Shown piece after piece: positions 11,259 to 20,703 of a DNA stretch of 55,249 bases; within the stretch, counting starts at the first letter, position 1; every line of letters begins with the position of its first letter. The notes beneath the pieces were generated by a model that was not told where the DNA came from, ran no database searches, and saw only the letters and a program-made list of their open reading frames with translations. Both the position numbers and the translations under genes were made by a program. The DNA comes from Snodgrassella gandavensis (GTDB lineage Bacteria > Pseudomonadota > Gammaproteobacteria > Burkholderiales > Neisseriaceae): NCBI RefSeq assembly GCF_914768025.1, contig NZ_CAJZCE010000014.1, forward strand, positions 1-55,249, in the 5' to 3' direction.

Positions 11259-12038
11259 TTATGCCTGTTTCACTGCTGTACGCACCAAAATCTCATCGGC
11301 AAGTGCCAGATAGGCTTTGGTGCCGGTAGCTCGTGGGTCATATTGCAGTGCCGGCATGCCATGACTAGGTGCTTCGGCCAAACGGACATTACGCGGAATA
11401 GGCGTGCTGAACAGTTTATCCGGGAAATGGGCACTTAGCTGTTCATCTACCTGTTTGGCCAGCAGGCTGCGCGGGTCATACATTGTGCGGACAATGCCCA
11501 GAATGTCCAGTTGCGGATTGATTGCCTGACGGATTTTACGCACAGTGGCAATCAGGTCGGAAATACCTTCCAGAGCATAATATTCACACAACATGGGTAC
11601 AATGATGTGTCGTGCCGCTACTAAGCCATTGATGGTTAGTAAGGTTAATGTTGGCGGGCAGTCGATAATAATATAGTCGTACTGGCTGACTACCTGTGCT
11701 AGGGCATTTTTTAGGCGCATTTCGCGAGCCAGTTCCTGCACCAACTCGACTTCGGCACCTGCCAGAGCCCGATTGGCCGGCAGGACATCAAAGCCACCAT
11801 TTTGGGCAGGGATAATGGCGGTGTGAATTTCTTCATTGCCCAGCAATACGGCATAAACTCCGCTGGTTACGTTGCCTTTGTTAATACCGCTGCCGGTAGT
11901 GGCATTGCCCTGAGGGTCGAGGTCAACAATCAGAACTTTGGATTTTTTTTCTACCAGTGAAGCAGCCAGATTAACGACGGTGGTGGTTTTACCCACACCA
12001 CCCTTCTGATTGGCTACGGCAATAATATGTGCGCTCAT
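11259..12038 (-). CDS. parA: chromosome-partitioning ATPase ParA
   Basis: A 259-residue ParA/Soj ATPase. The deviant Walker A motif KGGVGKTT is at residues 12-19, the Walker A' segment is VLIVDLDPQGN (about 35-45), and Walker B is in YIIIDCPPTL. With ParB it moves origin regions apart, using the nucleoid as a matrix. Its ATG overlaps the rsmG stop (ATGA), so it is translationally coupled. A sequence with eight bases of parS (TGTTTCAC) lies in its last codons, probably by chance. Confidence 0.97.
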   Translation of the reverse strand: MSAHIIAVANQKGGVGKTTTVVNLAASLVEKKSKVLIVDLDPQGNATTGSGINKGNVTSGVYAVLLGNEEIHTAIIPAQNGGFDVLPANRALAGAEVELVQELAREMRLKNALAQVVSQYDYIIIDCPPTLTLLTINGLVAARHIIVPMLCEYYALEGISDLIATVRKIRQAINPQLDILGIVRTMYDPRSLLAKQVDEQLSAHFPDKLFSTPIPRNVRLAEAPSHGMPALQYDPRATGTKAYLALADEILVRTAVKQA

Positions 12039-12670
12039 GGATGATCTTTCTTGCGTACCAACACCATATGGCGTTCTGCATCCAGATGGGGAACGCTGAG
12101 TTTGTCTACCCGAACCAATTCTACATTTTCTGGCAGGCGCTCAATTTCTTCATACGGATACACGCCTTTCATGGCCGCCCAGTAACCACCTTTTGCCATT
12201 AGCTGCTTGGTGATGGTGACAAAGTCGCTTAATTCGGCAAAAGCTCGGCTGGTAATGACATCAAACTGTTCACCCACCATAGCTTCTACCCGTGCGGTAA
12301 TCACCTGTACGTTGCTTAAGCCCAGCTCGATAACTGCCTGTTGCAGAAATGAGGTTTTTTTGCTGTTGGCGTCTAGGAGGGCTACGGGTAAATCCGCACG
12401 GGCAATGGCCACGGGGATTCCGGGCATGCCGCCACCACTACCGACGTCAATCAGACCACGGGCGTGCTCTACATAGGGTAACAAGGTTAGGCTATCGAGA
12501 ATATGATGGCTGATAACATCCTGATCGTTACGCAGTGCAGTCAGGTTGTAGGTGCTGTTCCATTTTTTTAACAGTTCTACAAATGCCAGCAACTGTAATT
12601 GCTGTGGTACTGTCAGGTTGATATTCATCTGCTGCAAACCTTGTTGCAGCATGGCTTTCATGTCACTCAT
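12035..12670 (-). CDS. rsmG: 16S rRNA (guanine-527-N7)-methyltransferase
   Basis: A 211-residue class I methyltransferase (GidB). The SAM-binding motif is [15 protein letters not shown] near residues 96-110. The substrate-binding N-terminus carries the family stretch [15 protein letters not shown], and [12 protein letters not shown] lies further on. It methylates N7 of G527 in 16S rRNA; loss gives low-level streptomycin resistance in other bacteria. It overlaps the mnmG stop and the parA start by ATGA junctions, an arrangement conserved near many bacterial origins. Confidence 0.97.
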   Translation of the reverse strand: MSDMKAMLQQGLQQMNINLTVPQQLQLLAFVELLKKWNSTYNLTALRNDQDVISHHILDSLTLLPYVEHARGLIDVGSGGGMPGIPVAIARADLPVALLDANSKKTSFLQQAVIELGLSNVQVITARVEAMVGEQFDVITSRAFAELSDFVTITKQLMAKGGYWAAMKGVYPYEEIERLPENVELVRVDKLSVPHLDAERHMVLVRKKDHP

Positions 12671-14556
12671 GCTGTTTTTGCTCCTTCAAAACCCCGTCTC
12701 AGATGGACCATCAATAATGCTACCGCTGCTGGCGTGATGCCGGATATACGTGATGCCTGCCCTACAGTTTCGGGGCGGAACTGATTCAGTTTTTGTTGTA
12801 CTTCAGCGGAAAGGCCTTTCACCAGTGTGTAATCGATACTGACTGGCAATTTTAGTTTTTCCAGATTCTGGCGGTGACTGATTTCATCGTTTTGCCGTTC
12901 GATATAGCCCTGATATTTTGCCTGAATTTCTACCTGTTCTGCGGCATCTGTACTGAGTATTTCCTGCTGCGCATTTGGCAAAGTCATTAAGGCGGCGTAG
13001 CTGACATTTGGCCGGCGTAACATGTCCAGCAGGCTTGATTCCTTACTTAATGGCTGCCCCAGTACGCGCTGCTGTTCACTCATGGGCAGATTCAGTGGGG
13101 TATACCAGGTATGGCTTAGGCGTTGCAGTTCACGCTCTACCGCTTCCTGTTTCTGCTGGAACATTTGCCACTGTTCATCACTCACCAGCCCTACTGCCCG
13201 CCCCAGCTCGGTTAGCCGCATATCGGCATTATCTTCGCGCAGTTGCAGGCGGTATTCGGCACGGCTGGTAAACATGCGATAGGGTTCGGTTACACCCTTG
13301 GTAATCAAATCGTCAACTAGTACGCCTAAATAAGCCTGATCACGCTGCAACACCAGTGCTTCGGCTTCACGGGTATAAAGCACTGCATTGGCTCCAGCCA
13401 GTAATCCTTGTGCGGCAGCCTCTTCATAACCGGTGGTACCATTAATTTGTCCGGCAAAAAACAGGCCGGCTACACTTTTGGTTTCCAGACTGGCCTTGAG
13501 GTTGCGCGGGTCGAAGTAATCATATTCGATGGCATATCCGGGGCGCAGGATATGTGCATTTTGTAATCCGGGCATGGAATGTACCAGCTGCAGCTGGATA
13601 TCAAACGGCAGGCTGGTGGAAATACCGTTAGGGTAATACTCGTGAGTGGTTAGTCCTTCCGGTTCCAGAAAAATCTGATGACTGTCTTTATCGGCAAAAC
13701 GGTTGATTTTGTCTTCGATAGAAGGACAGTAGCGTGGCCCAACCCCTTCAATCTTGCCGGTAAACATCGGGCTGCGGTCGAAGCCACTGCGAATAATGTC
13801 GTGGGTATGACTATTGGTATGGGTAATCCAGCAGGAAATCTGCTGCGGGTGCATGGCACGGCTGCCACGCACGGAAAATACCGGCGCCGGATTATCACCC
13901 GGCTGCTCTTTGAGCTGACTAAAATCAATGCTGCGGCCATCAATCCGTGGCGGGGTGCCGGTTTTCAGGCGCCCCTGCGGTAAATTCAGCTCTTTCAGGC
14001 AACCAGACAGACGCTGGGCGGCCGGGTCACCGGCACGGCCACCGGCATAGTTTTCTAGACCAATATGAATTTTACCGGCCAGAAAAGTACCAGCGGTCAG
14101 CACCACTGCTCGGCCTCGGAATGAAACACCCATTGATGTCATCACGCCAACGGCACGGCCATGTTCTACAATAATATCTTCGACCTGTTGCTGGAATAAT
14201 TGCAGATTCGGCTGATTTTCCAACACGGAGCGGATAGCCGCTTTATATAAAATACGGTCAGCCTGCGCGCGCGTGGCGCGTACTGCTGGCCCTTTTGAGG
14301 CATTCAGACGCCGAAATTGAATACCACTGTGATCGGCTGCCAATGCCATTGCGCCACCCAGCGCATCCAGTTCGCGCACTAGATGGCCTTTGCCGATGCC
14401 GCCAATAGACGGATTGCATGACATTTGTCCCAGCGTTTCGATATTGTGGGTAAGCAATAATGTATTTGCGCCCATGCGTGCAGCGGCCAGAGCTGCCTCT
14501 GTACCGGCATGGCCACCACCTACCACAATTACATCGTATTCAATCGGATAATTCAT
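12667..14556 (-). CDS. mnmG: tRNA uridine-34 carboxymethylaminomethyl-modifying enzyme MnmG
   Basis: A 629-residue GidA/MnmG flavoprotein that, with MnmE, modifies U34 in the tRNA wobble position. The FAD dinucleotide motif [10 protein letters not shown] lies at the N-terminus, then [14 protein letters not shown], and CCxx-type family elements such as [18 protein letters not shown] in the middle. The C-terminal MnmE/tRNA-binding helical domain is complete. The frame is open to an ATG at 14577, but the inner ATG at 14556 gives the N-terminus normal in the family (M[14 protein letters not shown]). Neither start has a strong ribosome binding site. It heads the mnmG-rsmG-parA-parB unit. Confidence 0.96.
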   Translation of the reverse strand: MNYPIEYDVIVVGGGHAGTEAALAAARMGANTLLLTHNIETLGQMSCNPSIGGIGKGHLVRELDALGGAMALAADHSGIQFRRLNASKGPAVRATRAQADRILYKAAIRSVLENQPNLQLFQQQVEDIIVEHGRAVGVMTSMGVSFRGRAVVLTAGTFLAGKIHIGLENYAGGRAGDPAAQRLSGCLKELNLPQGRLKTGTPPRIDGRSIDFSQLKEQPGDNPAPVFSVRGSRAMHPQQISCWITHTNSHTHDIIRSGFDRSPMFTGKIEGVGPRYCPSIEDKINRFADKDSHQIFLEPEGLTTHEYYPNGISTSLPFDIQLQLVHSMPGLQNAHILRPGYAIEYDYFDPRNLKASLETKSVAGLFFAGQINGTTGYEEAAAQGLLAGANAVLYTREAEALVLQRDQAYLGVLVDDLITKGVTEPYRMFTSRAEYRLQLREDNADMRLTELGRAVGLVSDEQWQMFQQKQEAVERELQRLSHTWYTPLNLPMSEQQRVLGQPLSKESSLLDMLRRPNVSYAALMTLPNAQQEILSTDAAEQVEIQAKYQGYIERQNDEISHRQNLEKLKLPVSIDYTLVKGLSAEVQQKLNQFRPETVGQASRISGITPAAVALLMVHLRRGFEGAKTA

Positions 14557-14577
14557 TTTGACAACAGTTGATTCCAT

Positions 14578-14604
14578 AACGTTGTTTTTTCACGAAACAA
14601 CGTT
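14578..14604. repeat. 10-bp inverted repeat upstream of mnmG, parS-like spacer
   Basis: AACGTTGTTT and AAACAACGTT are perfect inverted copies separated by TTTCACG. It lies directly upstream of mnmG on the minus strand. The spacer plus the right arm gives TTTCACG-AAACA, which is the parS consensus (TGTTTCACGTGAAACA) lacking the central TG. It may be an operator, an mRNA leader hairpin or a decayed parS. Confidence 0.5.
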
Positions 14605-14707
14605 TAAGCAAAAGGTAGCTATTTTACGCGAGCTGCTGCTGTTTGTCAGGCCGGTAAAAATACAAAGAGATTTTTAGTACAGATAGTTGCTGTTGTCATA
14701 TGCTGTT

Positions 14708-15031
14708 TTAATGGCTGTGTACGGCCTGCCATGCGGCATCCAGTCTGGCTCCAGCAGCCTGCAATGCAGCTTCTGCCTGCTGACGCTGGACATCAGCCTG
14801 ATTGAAATCACTTTGCAGACGAGTAACATTATCCTGTGCATTTTTTAGCTGCAACTGTGCCGATTGTAACTGAGTTTGCAGTTGCAAGGCTCTGCTCTGG
14901 CTGGCACTTTGCCCTGACAATGCTGCCTGATAGGCTTTCTGTGCACTAAGCAGCTCTACATCGGCAGGAGACTCAGCCCATGCCGTAACAGCCAAACCCC
15001 AAAATAACCACAAGCTATATTTTACTTTCAT
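14708..15031 (-). CDS. exported coiled-coil protein, function unknown
   Basis: A 107-residue protein with a clear signal peptide (Lys at 2 and 4, hydrophobic core 6-17, likely cut after AWA at 17-19). The mature part is almost wholly Ala/Gln/Leu/Ser-rich with regular heptad spacing (about residues 25-103), which predicts one long coiled coil. It ends in His-Ser-His. I recognise no family. It is followed downstream on the same strand by mnmG (about 130 bp), and preceded by the surface-protein-E-like gene, 24 bp away, with which it may be co-transcribed. A periplasmic structural or envelope-spacer role is possible but is a guess. Confidence 0.7.
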   Translation of the reverse strand: MKVKYSLWLFWGLAVTAWAESPADVELLSAQKAYQAALSGQSASQSRALQLQTQLQSAQLQLKNAQDNVTRLQSDFNQADVQRQQAEAALQAAGARLDAAWQAVHSH

Positions 15032-15055
15032 GCCTGATCACTTTCTCTATCAGAT

Positions 15056-15496
15056 TTAATGACTACACACTTGCTGATATTGCTGCTCGGAGGCTGAACC
15101 ACTGGTAATACTCATCGGGCGCAAATCAGTTTCGCCAAAATGATCCTGACGAATCAGTTCACCATGCGCATCTAGCAGCTCTACATCCAGTACTCGGAAC
15201 AGTTTCCGGCCACAGTCAATCTGGATGGTGCTCAGTGCTGTTTTATAGGCCGGGGTATTGCTGTAATGCTGCTGTTTCGAGTCGATAACGGTTTTACGAT
15301 CACGGAAAGTAACCAGATTACCCTGACGTCTGATGCTGTCGCTATCCAGTGCATGTTGAACATTACCGCTGGCAGATACGCCCAGCTCAATCCAGCTTCC
15401 ATCTGCTTTTTTGGGCACACTGGTTGTTGTACATGCAGCCAGTATGGTACAAACAGTCAGACTGGTCATCAGGTGACGGAGATAAATGATTTTCAT
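15056..15496 (-). CDS. lipoprotein, surface-adhesin-E-like
   Basis: A 146-residue protein that starts at the inner ATG (15496), giving a signal peptide with a lipobox-like LAAC at about residues 18-21, so it is probably a lipoprotein. The mature domain has a central beta-rich stretch with W and conserved VxFRDRKTVID..., and two cysteines, in the manner of the small family annotated as surface-adhesin protein E or the similar CNP1/YceI-neighbour proteins of Neisseriaceae. The longer frame to 15607 would overlap the recQ start and hide the signal peptide, so I reject it. It is divergent from recQ; the 93 bp between must hold both promoters. The binding function is not shown by sequence. Confidence 0.75.
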   Translation of the reverse strand: MKIIYLRHLMTSLTVCTILAACTTTSVPKKADGSWIELGVSASGNVQHALDSDSIRRQGNLVTFRDRKTVIDSKQQHYSNTPAYKTALSTIQIDCGRKLFRVLDVELLDAHGELIRQDHFGETDLRPMSITSGSASEQQYQQVCSH

Positions 15497-15589
15497 GCTA
15501 ATTCCTTGCAACAACCGGTGAGTGGCTGTCGGAAATAAAGGTAAGTTGCAGTACAATGCCCGTTTCAGATTAAGTGTAACAGGTGTTAT

Positions 15590-17380
15590 GTGACCCATGC
15601 TGAGCAAATTTTACACGATGTTTTCGGCTATCCGGAATTTCGCGGCCAACAATCCGAAATTATTAACACCGTGGCAAAGGGCAATAATGCATTGGTACTG
15701 ATGCCCACCGGCGCGGGTAAGTCGTTATGTTATCAAATTCCGGCGTTAATGCGCGATGGTGTCGCCATCGTTGTATCCCCGCTGATTGCACTGATGCAGG
15801 ATCAGGTTACGGCTTTAAATATCAATGGTATTGCCGCAGCTTGTGTACATGGTGGTACCAGTAGCGAGGAAGTACAGCGCATCGGCGATGAAATCGCTGC
15901 CGAACATTTGCAGCTATTGTACGTGGCTCCGGAACGGCTGGTGATGCCGCGTTTTTTACAGTTTTTACATAATACCCGCATCAGTCTGTTTGCGATTGAT
16001 GAGGCTCATTGCGTTAGTCAATGGGGACATGACTTTCGTCCCGAGTATCAACAGTTATCTGTACTGGCGGATGAGTTTCCTAGCATACCGCGAATTGCAC
16101 TAACTGCTACAGCCGATAATGCCACTCGTGCCGATATTCAACACTATCTGGATTTAACAGATGCACCGGTATTTATTTCCAGCTTTAACCGCCCGAATAT
16201 TGATTATCAGGTTGTTGAAAAAAATAACGGTAAAAAACAGCTGCTGCAATTTATCCGCAGCCAGATGCATGGTGAGAACGGTATTGTCTACTGCCTGTCG
16301 CGCAAACGTGTGGAAGATATTGCTGCTTTTCTGGGGGAAAACGGGCTGACTGCCCTGCCCTACCATGCCGGACTAGACTGGGACACCCGCAGCCAGAACC
16401 AACGCCGTTTTACACAGGAAGACGGTATTATCGTAGTGGCCACGGTGGCGTTTGGCATGGGTATAGATAAGCCGGATGTGCGTTTTGTAGCCCATCTGGA
16501 CATGCCGGCCAGTATTGAACATTTTTATCAGGAGTCGGGACGTGCCGGCCGTGATGGCCTACCGGCCACCAGCTGGCTATGTTATGGCCTGAATGACTGG
16601 GTATTGCTGCGCGAACGGATTCAGCTAGCCGAGCGGGATGAAACACAAAAACGCATAGATTTGCAAAAATTAGATGCCATGCTGGCATTTTGCGAAACTG
16701 CCGATTGCCGCCGCCAACTGCTGCTGCGCTATTTTGGAGAGGACAGCCAGCCCTGCGGGCATTGTGATAACTGCATTGACCCACCCAGCCGGTTTGACGG
16801 TACTGTACTGGCGCAAAAACTACTTTCCTGCGTGTATCGGGTGGGGCAGCGTTTTGCTACTGGCCATGTGATTGATGTTTTACGTGGCCGTGAATCGGAG
16901 TGGGTACTACGTTATGGTCATCAGCAATTATCCACCTTTGGCATCGGCCGTGAATTGAGTGTCAAGGAATGGCGCACAGTGGTACGACAATGTGTTGCTG
17001 CTGGCTACCTGAATGTTGATATGGCCAATCAGGCTTTACAACTGACTGAACAGGCGCGCGCAGTATTAAAAAACCAGCAGCAGGTTTGGTTGCGCCCACT
17101 GAAACATGACAAAACCCGCAGTAGCCGCAGTAATGATATCTGGCTGCGCACCGAACGCGAAGAACGCCTGTGGCAAACCTTGCGCCGCTGGCGTAAAGAG
17201 CGCGCCAGCGAGAATAATGTACCCGCCTATACCATTTTTGCCGACCGCACCTTGCAGGATTTGGTACAGCATCCACCTGCCACACTGGCTGATTTAAATC
17301 ATATTTATGGACTGGGCGAAAGTAAAATCAGAAATTTTGGTGCAGATATTCTGGCTCTGTGCCGCGAATGGGCGCAATAG
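15590..17380 (+). CDS. recQ: ATP-dependent DNA helicase RecQ
   Basis: A 596-residue 3'-5' helicase of the RecQ family. Motif I GAGKS is at residues 41-45 and motif II DEAH at 137-140, followed by the aromatic-rich loop CVSQWGHDFRPEY typical of RecQ. Motifs V and VI (TVAFGMGIDKPDVRF, QESGRAGRDG) are present. The zinc-binding Cys cluster (CRRQLLLRYFG...CGHCDNC) and winged helix come next, and a C-terminal HRDC domain closes the protein (about residues 520-596). The start codon is GTG within ATGTG at 15588-15592; the ATG one base earlier leads to an immediate stop. Roles are in RecF-pathway recombination and fork repair; in Neisseria RecQ also supports pilin variation. Confidence 0.97.
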   Translation: MTHAEQILHDVFGYPEFRGQQSEIINTVAKGNNALVLMPTGAGKSLCYQIPALMRDGVAIVVSPLIALMQDQVTALNINGIAAACVHGGTSSEEVQRIGDEIAAEHLQLLYVAPERLVMPRFLQFLHNTRISLFAIDEAHCVSQWGHDFRPEYQQLSVLADEFPSIPRIALTATADNATRADIQHYLDLTDAPVFISSFNRPNIDYQVVEKNNGKKQLLQFIRSQMHGENGIVYCLSRKRVEDIAAFLGENGLTALPYHAGLDWDTRSQNQRRFTQEDGIIVVATVAFGMGIDKPDVRFVAHLDMPASIEHFYQESGRAGRDGLPATSWLCYGLNDWVLLRERIQLAERDETQKRIDLQKLDAMLAFCETADCRRQLLLRYFGEDSQPCGHCDNCIDPPSRFDGTVLAQKLLSCVYRVGQRFATGHVIDVLRGRESEWVLRYGHQQLSTFGIGRELSVKEWRTVVRQCVAAGYLNVDMANQALQLTEQARAVLKNQQQVWLRPLKHDKTRSSRSNDIWLRTEREERLWQTLRRWRKERASENNVPAYTIFADRTLQDLVQHPPATLADLNHIYGLGESKIRNFGADILALCREWAQ

Positions 17381-17442
17381 CAACCAGCCCACGCCATTCA
17401 TACCGCTAACAGATTAACTTATTTTCTCAGAGTGCTTTCCTC

Positions 17443-18177
17443 ATGCCTTTTACCCTTTCTCATCCGGCCATCATTCTGCCTTTGTATCGTTACAGCAAAT
17501 GGTTTTCCATGACTGGGCTGATTATTGGCAGCATGTCACCAGATTTTGAATATTATATCCGCATGAGAATGTTTGGCGTATATGGACATGCCTGTACCGG
17601 TATCTGCCTACTCAATATCCTTACCGGCCTGACTGTGGCTTTTATTTTTCACCTCATCATCCGCAATCCATTAATTCGACACCTGCCGTCCAGTTTACAG
17701 CGGCGCTTTAATGTTTATCTGACATTCAACTGGACGCAATATTTCTGCCGGCACTACCTGATTGTTATCTTTTCACTGTTTCTCGGTAGTCTGTCGCATG
17801 TATTCTGGGATGCTTTCACTCATCCGTCTGGCTGGTTTGTCAGCCACAGCCTGTGGCTACAGCAGGAAATAACACTGCCATTTTTGCAACCACTGCCTGT
17901 CTACAAACTATTACAGCATGGCAGCTCAATCGGTGGTCTGCTGTGCATTGCTGCTTTTATTTTGTACATGCCCCAATCGAACCTGCCTGTTGTGCAGATT
18001 AACTATCGTTACTGGCTGCTGATTGCTGTGAATGCTTTGCTGATTGCAAGTATTCGCATCAGCTTCAACCCAGATTGCCTACGCAGTGGACATCTAATCG
18101 TGACGATTATTATGTCGTTGTTTATTAGCACGACCATCACTTCGCTCTACACACAGTACGCTAAGCGCCATATTTAA
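17443..18177 (+). CDS. DUF4184 family integral membrane protein
   Basis: A 244-residue protein with about six hydrophobic helices. The N-terminal signature MPFTLSHPAIILPL and the SMSPDFEYY motif near residues 28-36 define the DUF4184 family, as does the HVFWDAFTHPSGW segment around 118-130. Conserved His and Asp residues recall the membrane-bound metal-dependent hydrolase (YdjM/DUF457) fold, but no activity is established for this family. It lies 62 bp after recQ on the same strand. I call the family with good confidence and leave function open. Confidence 0.85.
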   Translation: MPFTLSHPAIILPLYRYSKWFSMTGLIIGSMSPDFEYYIRMRMFGVYGHACTGICLLNILTGLTVAFIFHLIIRNPLIRHLPSSLQRRFNVYLTFNWTQYFCRHYLIVIFSLFLGSLSHVFWDAFTHPSGWFVSHSLWLQQEITLPFLQPLPVYKLLQHGSSIGGLLCIAAFILYMPQSNLPVVQINYRYWLLIAVNALLIASIRISFNPDCLRSGHLIVTIIMSLFISTTITSLYTQYAKRHI

Positions 18178-18401
18178 AGCATATTCATAGTTAACCGTAC
18201 ACGTTCTATTTAAATTGAGGCATCAGGCAACCTTTGCTACGGAAACCGGCATCTACGCCAGCCAGCAAGAAATGACTATTTTTTACACTTCCATTTCATT
18301 TATATAAATATATGATTTTTATAAATAAAATAACCATGTCAACCCTACTTGATGCGCTATGTCAAATAAAAGCGAAAAATGCCGCTTTATTCACCACACC
18401 A

Positions 18402-18417
18402 ATCCCATATATAGTAA
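18402..18417. promoter_or_regulatory. NrdR box 1 (candidate)
   Basis: ATCCCATATATAGTAA matches 11 of 16 positions of the NrdR consensus ACACTATATATAGTGT. Its start lies 41 bp, about four helical turns, before the second box, as expected for paired NrdR boxes on the same DNA face. It lies about 140 bp upstream of nrdD. Confidence 0.6.
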
Positions 18418-18442
18418 AAAAAAAGACCGCAACGGCACTTTG

Positions 18443-18458
18443 ATACTAAATATAGTAT
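18443..18458. promoter_or_regulatory. NrdR box 2 (candidate)
   Basis: ATACTAAATATAGTAT matches 13 of 16 positions of the NrdR consensus. With one flanking base each side it is a perfect inverted repeat, GATACTA-AATA-TAGTATC (18442-18459). NrdR is the ATP/dATP-sensing repressor of ribonucleotide reductase genes; no nrdR gene is in the window. Confidence 0.7.
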
Positions 18459-18559
18459 CTACGACACATAAATACCCGGATCAGGCAAATTGTTATTAGT
18501 TAATAGCAAAGCAGTAACTGCTGCCTGTTATGGCAGGCAGTAGCAGAAGGATAATCAGC

Positions 18560-20701
18560 ATGAAACCCATTGTAATTAAAAGAGACGGCTGTCACGTCCC
18601 CTTTGATGCAGCCCGAATTCAGGATGCCATACAGCGAGCCGCCAGCGCCGTACACATTGATGACAGTGCCTACTGTACACAGGTTGCTGCTCGCGTCACC
18701 AGCATCATTGCCAGCCGAGAGTATGTTGATATTCATGATATTCAGCAGGCTGTGGAAGACCAGTTAATGGCTGGCCAGTATAAAGAACTGGCACGTGCCT
18801 ACATTGAGTACCGCCACTCCCGCGATGTAGCGCGCGAATCGCGCGGCCGTCTTAACCGTGAAATTCAGGGACTAGTAGAACAAACTAATTTCAACCTGCT
18901 CAATGAAAATGCCAATAAAGACAGCAAGGTTATTCCCACTCAGCGTGATTTACTTGCCGGTATCGTAGCCAAACACTATGCGCAGCAGCATCTGTTACCG
19001 CGCGATGTGGTACTGGCACATGAACGTGGCGAAATCCATTACCACGATTTGGACTACGCACCCTTTTTCCCGATGTTCAACTGCATGCTGATTGACCTGA
19101 ATGGCATGCTTACTCACGGTTTCAAAATGGGCAATGCCGAAATCGAACCCCCGAAATCGATTGCCACCGCCACCGCCGTTACCGCACAGATTATTGCTCA
19201 GGTAGCCAGCCATATTTACGGTGGCAGCACCATCAACCGTATCGATGAAGTACTAGCACCCTTTGTCCGTGCCAGCTACAACAAACACCTTGCCGTCGCA
19301 GCAGAATGGCAGATTGCCGATATTGAGGCTTATGCCCGCAACCGTACCGAAAAAGAATGCTACGACGCATTCCAGTCACTGGAATATGAAGTTAATACTT
19401 TGCATACCGCTAATGGTCAGACCCCCTTTGTGACCTTCGGCTTTGGTCTGGGCACTAGCTGGGAAAGCCGGCTGATACAAACCGCTATTCTGCGCAATCG
19501 TCTGGCCGGCTTGGGTAAAAACGGCAAAACAGCAGTTTTTCCGAAGCTGGTATTTAGCATCAAAGACGGCATTAACCACAAGGCCGAAGACATTAACTAC
19601 GATATCAAACAGCTAGCTTTGGAATGTGCTTCCAAACGCATGTATCCCGATATTCTCAACTATGATCAGGTAGTGGCGGTTACCGGTTCCTTCAAAACCC
19701 CAATGGGCTGCCGCAGCTTTTTGGGCGTCTACGAAGAAAATGGCGAACAAATTCATGAAGGGCGTAACAATCTGGGCGTTATCAGCCTCAACCTGCCGCG
19801 CATTGCCATCGAAGCCAAACATGATGAAGCACGTTTCTGGCAACTACTGGATGAGCGCCTGCAACTGTGTCGCACCGCACTGATGACGCGTATTGCCCGT
19901 TTTGAAAACGTCAAAGCACGAGTTGCACCGATTCTGTATATGGAAGGTGCCTGTGGCGTACGCCTGAATGCCGATGACTCAGTAGCGCAGATATTTAAAA
20001 ATGGCCGCGCCTCTATTTCTCTGGGCTATATTGGCCTGCATGAAACCATCAACGCCCTATATGGTAGCGACACCCATGTCTTTGACAGCGAAACCTTACG
20101 CCAGAAAGCCATCGCCATCGTGCAGAAACTGCGCACCACTGCCGACCAGTGGAAAGCTGAAACCGGCTATGGTTTCAGCCTCTACAGCACCCCGAGTGAA
20201 AATCTGTGCAACCGCTTCTGCCGTCTTGACACCGCTAAATTCGGTGTGATTAGCGGCGTAACCGACAAAGGCTACTACACCAACAGCTTCCATCTGGACG
20301 TAGAGAAAAAAGTGAACCCGTACGACAAAATCGACTTCGAGACTCCCTATCCGAAAATGGCCAGTGGCGGCTTCATCTGCTACGGTGAATATCCCAACCT
20401 GCAACATAATCTCAAGGCGCTGGAAGACGTATGGGACTACAGCTATCGCCATGTACCTTATTACGGCACCAATACCCCCATCGATGAATGCTACGATTGC
20501 GGCTTCAGTGGTGAGTTTTCCTGTACCAGCAAAGGCTTTGTCTGCCCTAAATGTGGCAACCACGACCCGGCACGCGTATCTGTTACCCGTCGTGTCTGCG
20601 GCTATCTGGGCAGTCCGGATGCCAGACCATTTAACACAGGCAAACAGGAAGAAGTCAAACGGCGGGTCAAACACCTTAGCCAACAGTGTGGTGCACTGTA
20701 A
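18560..20701 (+). CDS. nrdD: anaerobic ribonucleoside-triphosphate reductase
   Basis: A 713-residue class III ribonucleotide reductase that reduces NTPs to dNTPs with a glycyl radical and formate. An N-terminal ATP-cone domain (about 3-95, with VIKRDG and the RYxxxRxxA-type end) gives allosteric control. The C-terminal zinc site is formed by two CxxC pairs (CYDCGFSGEF and CPKCGNHD), and the radical Gly is Gly684 in RVCGYLG. The ATG at 18560 is preferred to 18530 because it follows AGAAGG and gives the family N-terminus MKPIVIKRDG. nrdG begins three bases after the stop. The enzyme is oxygen-sensitive, implying growth in low-oxygen niches. Confidence 0.97.
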   Translation: MKPIVIKRDGCHVPFDAARIQDAIQRAASAVHIDDSAYCTQVAARVTSIIASREYVDIHDIQQAVEDQLMAGQYKELARAYIEYRHSRDVARESRGRLNREIQGLVEQTNFNLLNENANKDSKVIPTQRDLLAGIVAKHYAQQHLLPRDVVLAHERGEIHYHDLDYAPFFPMFNCMLIDLNGMLTHGFKMGNAEIEPPKSIATATAVTAQIIAQVASHIYGGSTINRIDEVLAPFVRASYNKHLAVAAEWQIADIEAYARNRTEKECYDAFQSLEYEVNTLHTANGQTPFVTFGFGLGTSWESRLIQTAILRNRLAGLGKNGKTAVFPKLVFSIKDGINHKAEDINYDIKQLALECASKRMYPDILNYDQVVAVTGSFKTPMGCRSFLGVYEENGEQIHEGRNNLGVISLNLPRIAIEAKHDEARFWQLLDERLQLCRTALMTRIARFENVKARVAPILYMEGACGVRLNADDSVAQIFKNGRASISLGYIGLHETINALYGSDTHVFDSETLRQKAIAIVQKLRTTADQWKAETGYGFSLYSTPSENLCNRFCRLDTAKFGVISGVTDKGYYTNSFHLDVEKKVNPYDKIDFETPYPKMASGGFICYGEYPNLQHNLKALEDVWDYSYRHVPYYGTNTPIDECYDCGFSGEFSCTSKGFVCPKCGNHDPARVSVTRRVCGYLGSPDARPFNTGKQEEVKRRVKHLSQQCGAL

Positions 20702-20703
20702 GC

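Larger units (their letters stand above)
18178..18559 (+). promoter_or_regulatory. nrdDG promoter region
   Basis: A 382-bp gap without a gene. It holds two NrdR-box-like sites (listed separately) and the nrdD ribosome binding site AGAAGG at 18545-18550. A short A+T-rich stretch at 18295-18340 follows the DUF4184 gene. A sequence TTGATGCGCTATGTCAA near 18349 resembles an FNR site but its half-sites are too far apart. Confidence 0.6.

Noticed and set aside
11263-11270. parS half-site TGTTTCAC at the end of parA (also at 10316-10323)
   Set aside because: Only eight of 16 bases match and the second half is missing; expected by chance in a window of this size.
13650-13983. Long open frames overlapping mnmG on both strands
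   Set aside because: They lie wholly inside a well-conserved gene and have no independent support.
18347-18366. FNR-like sequence TTGATGCGCTATGTCAA upstream of nrdD
   Set aside because: Half-sites TTGA and TCAA are nine bases apart instead of six, so FNR would not fit.
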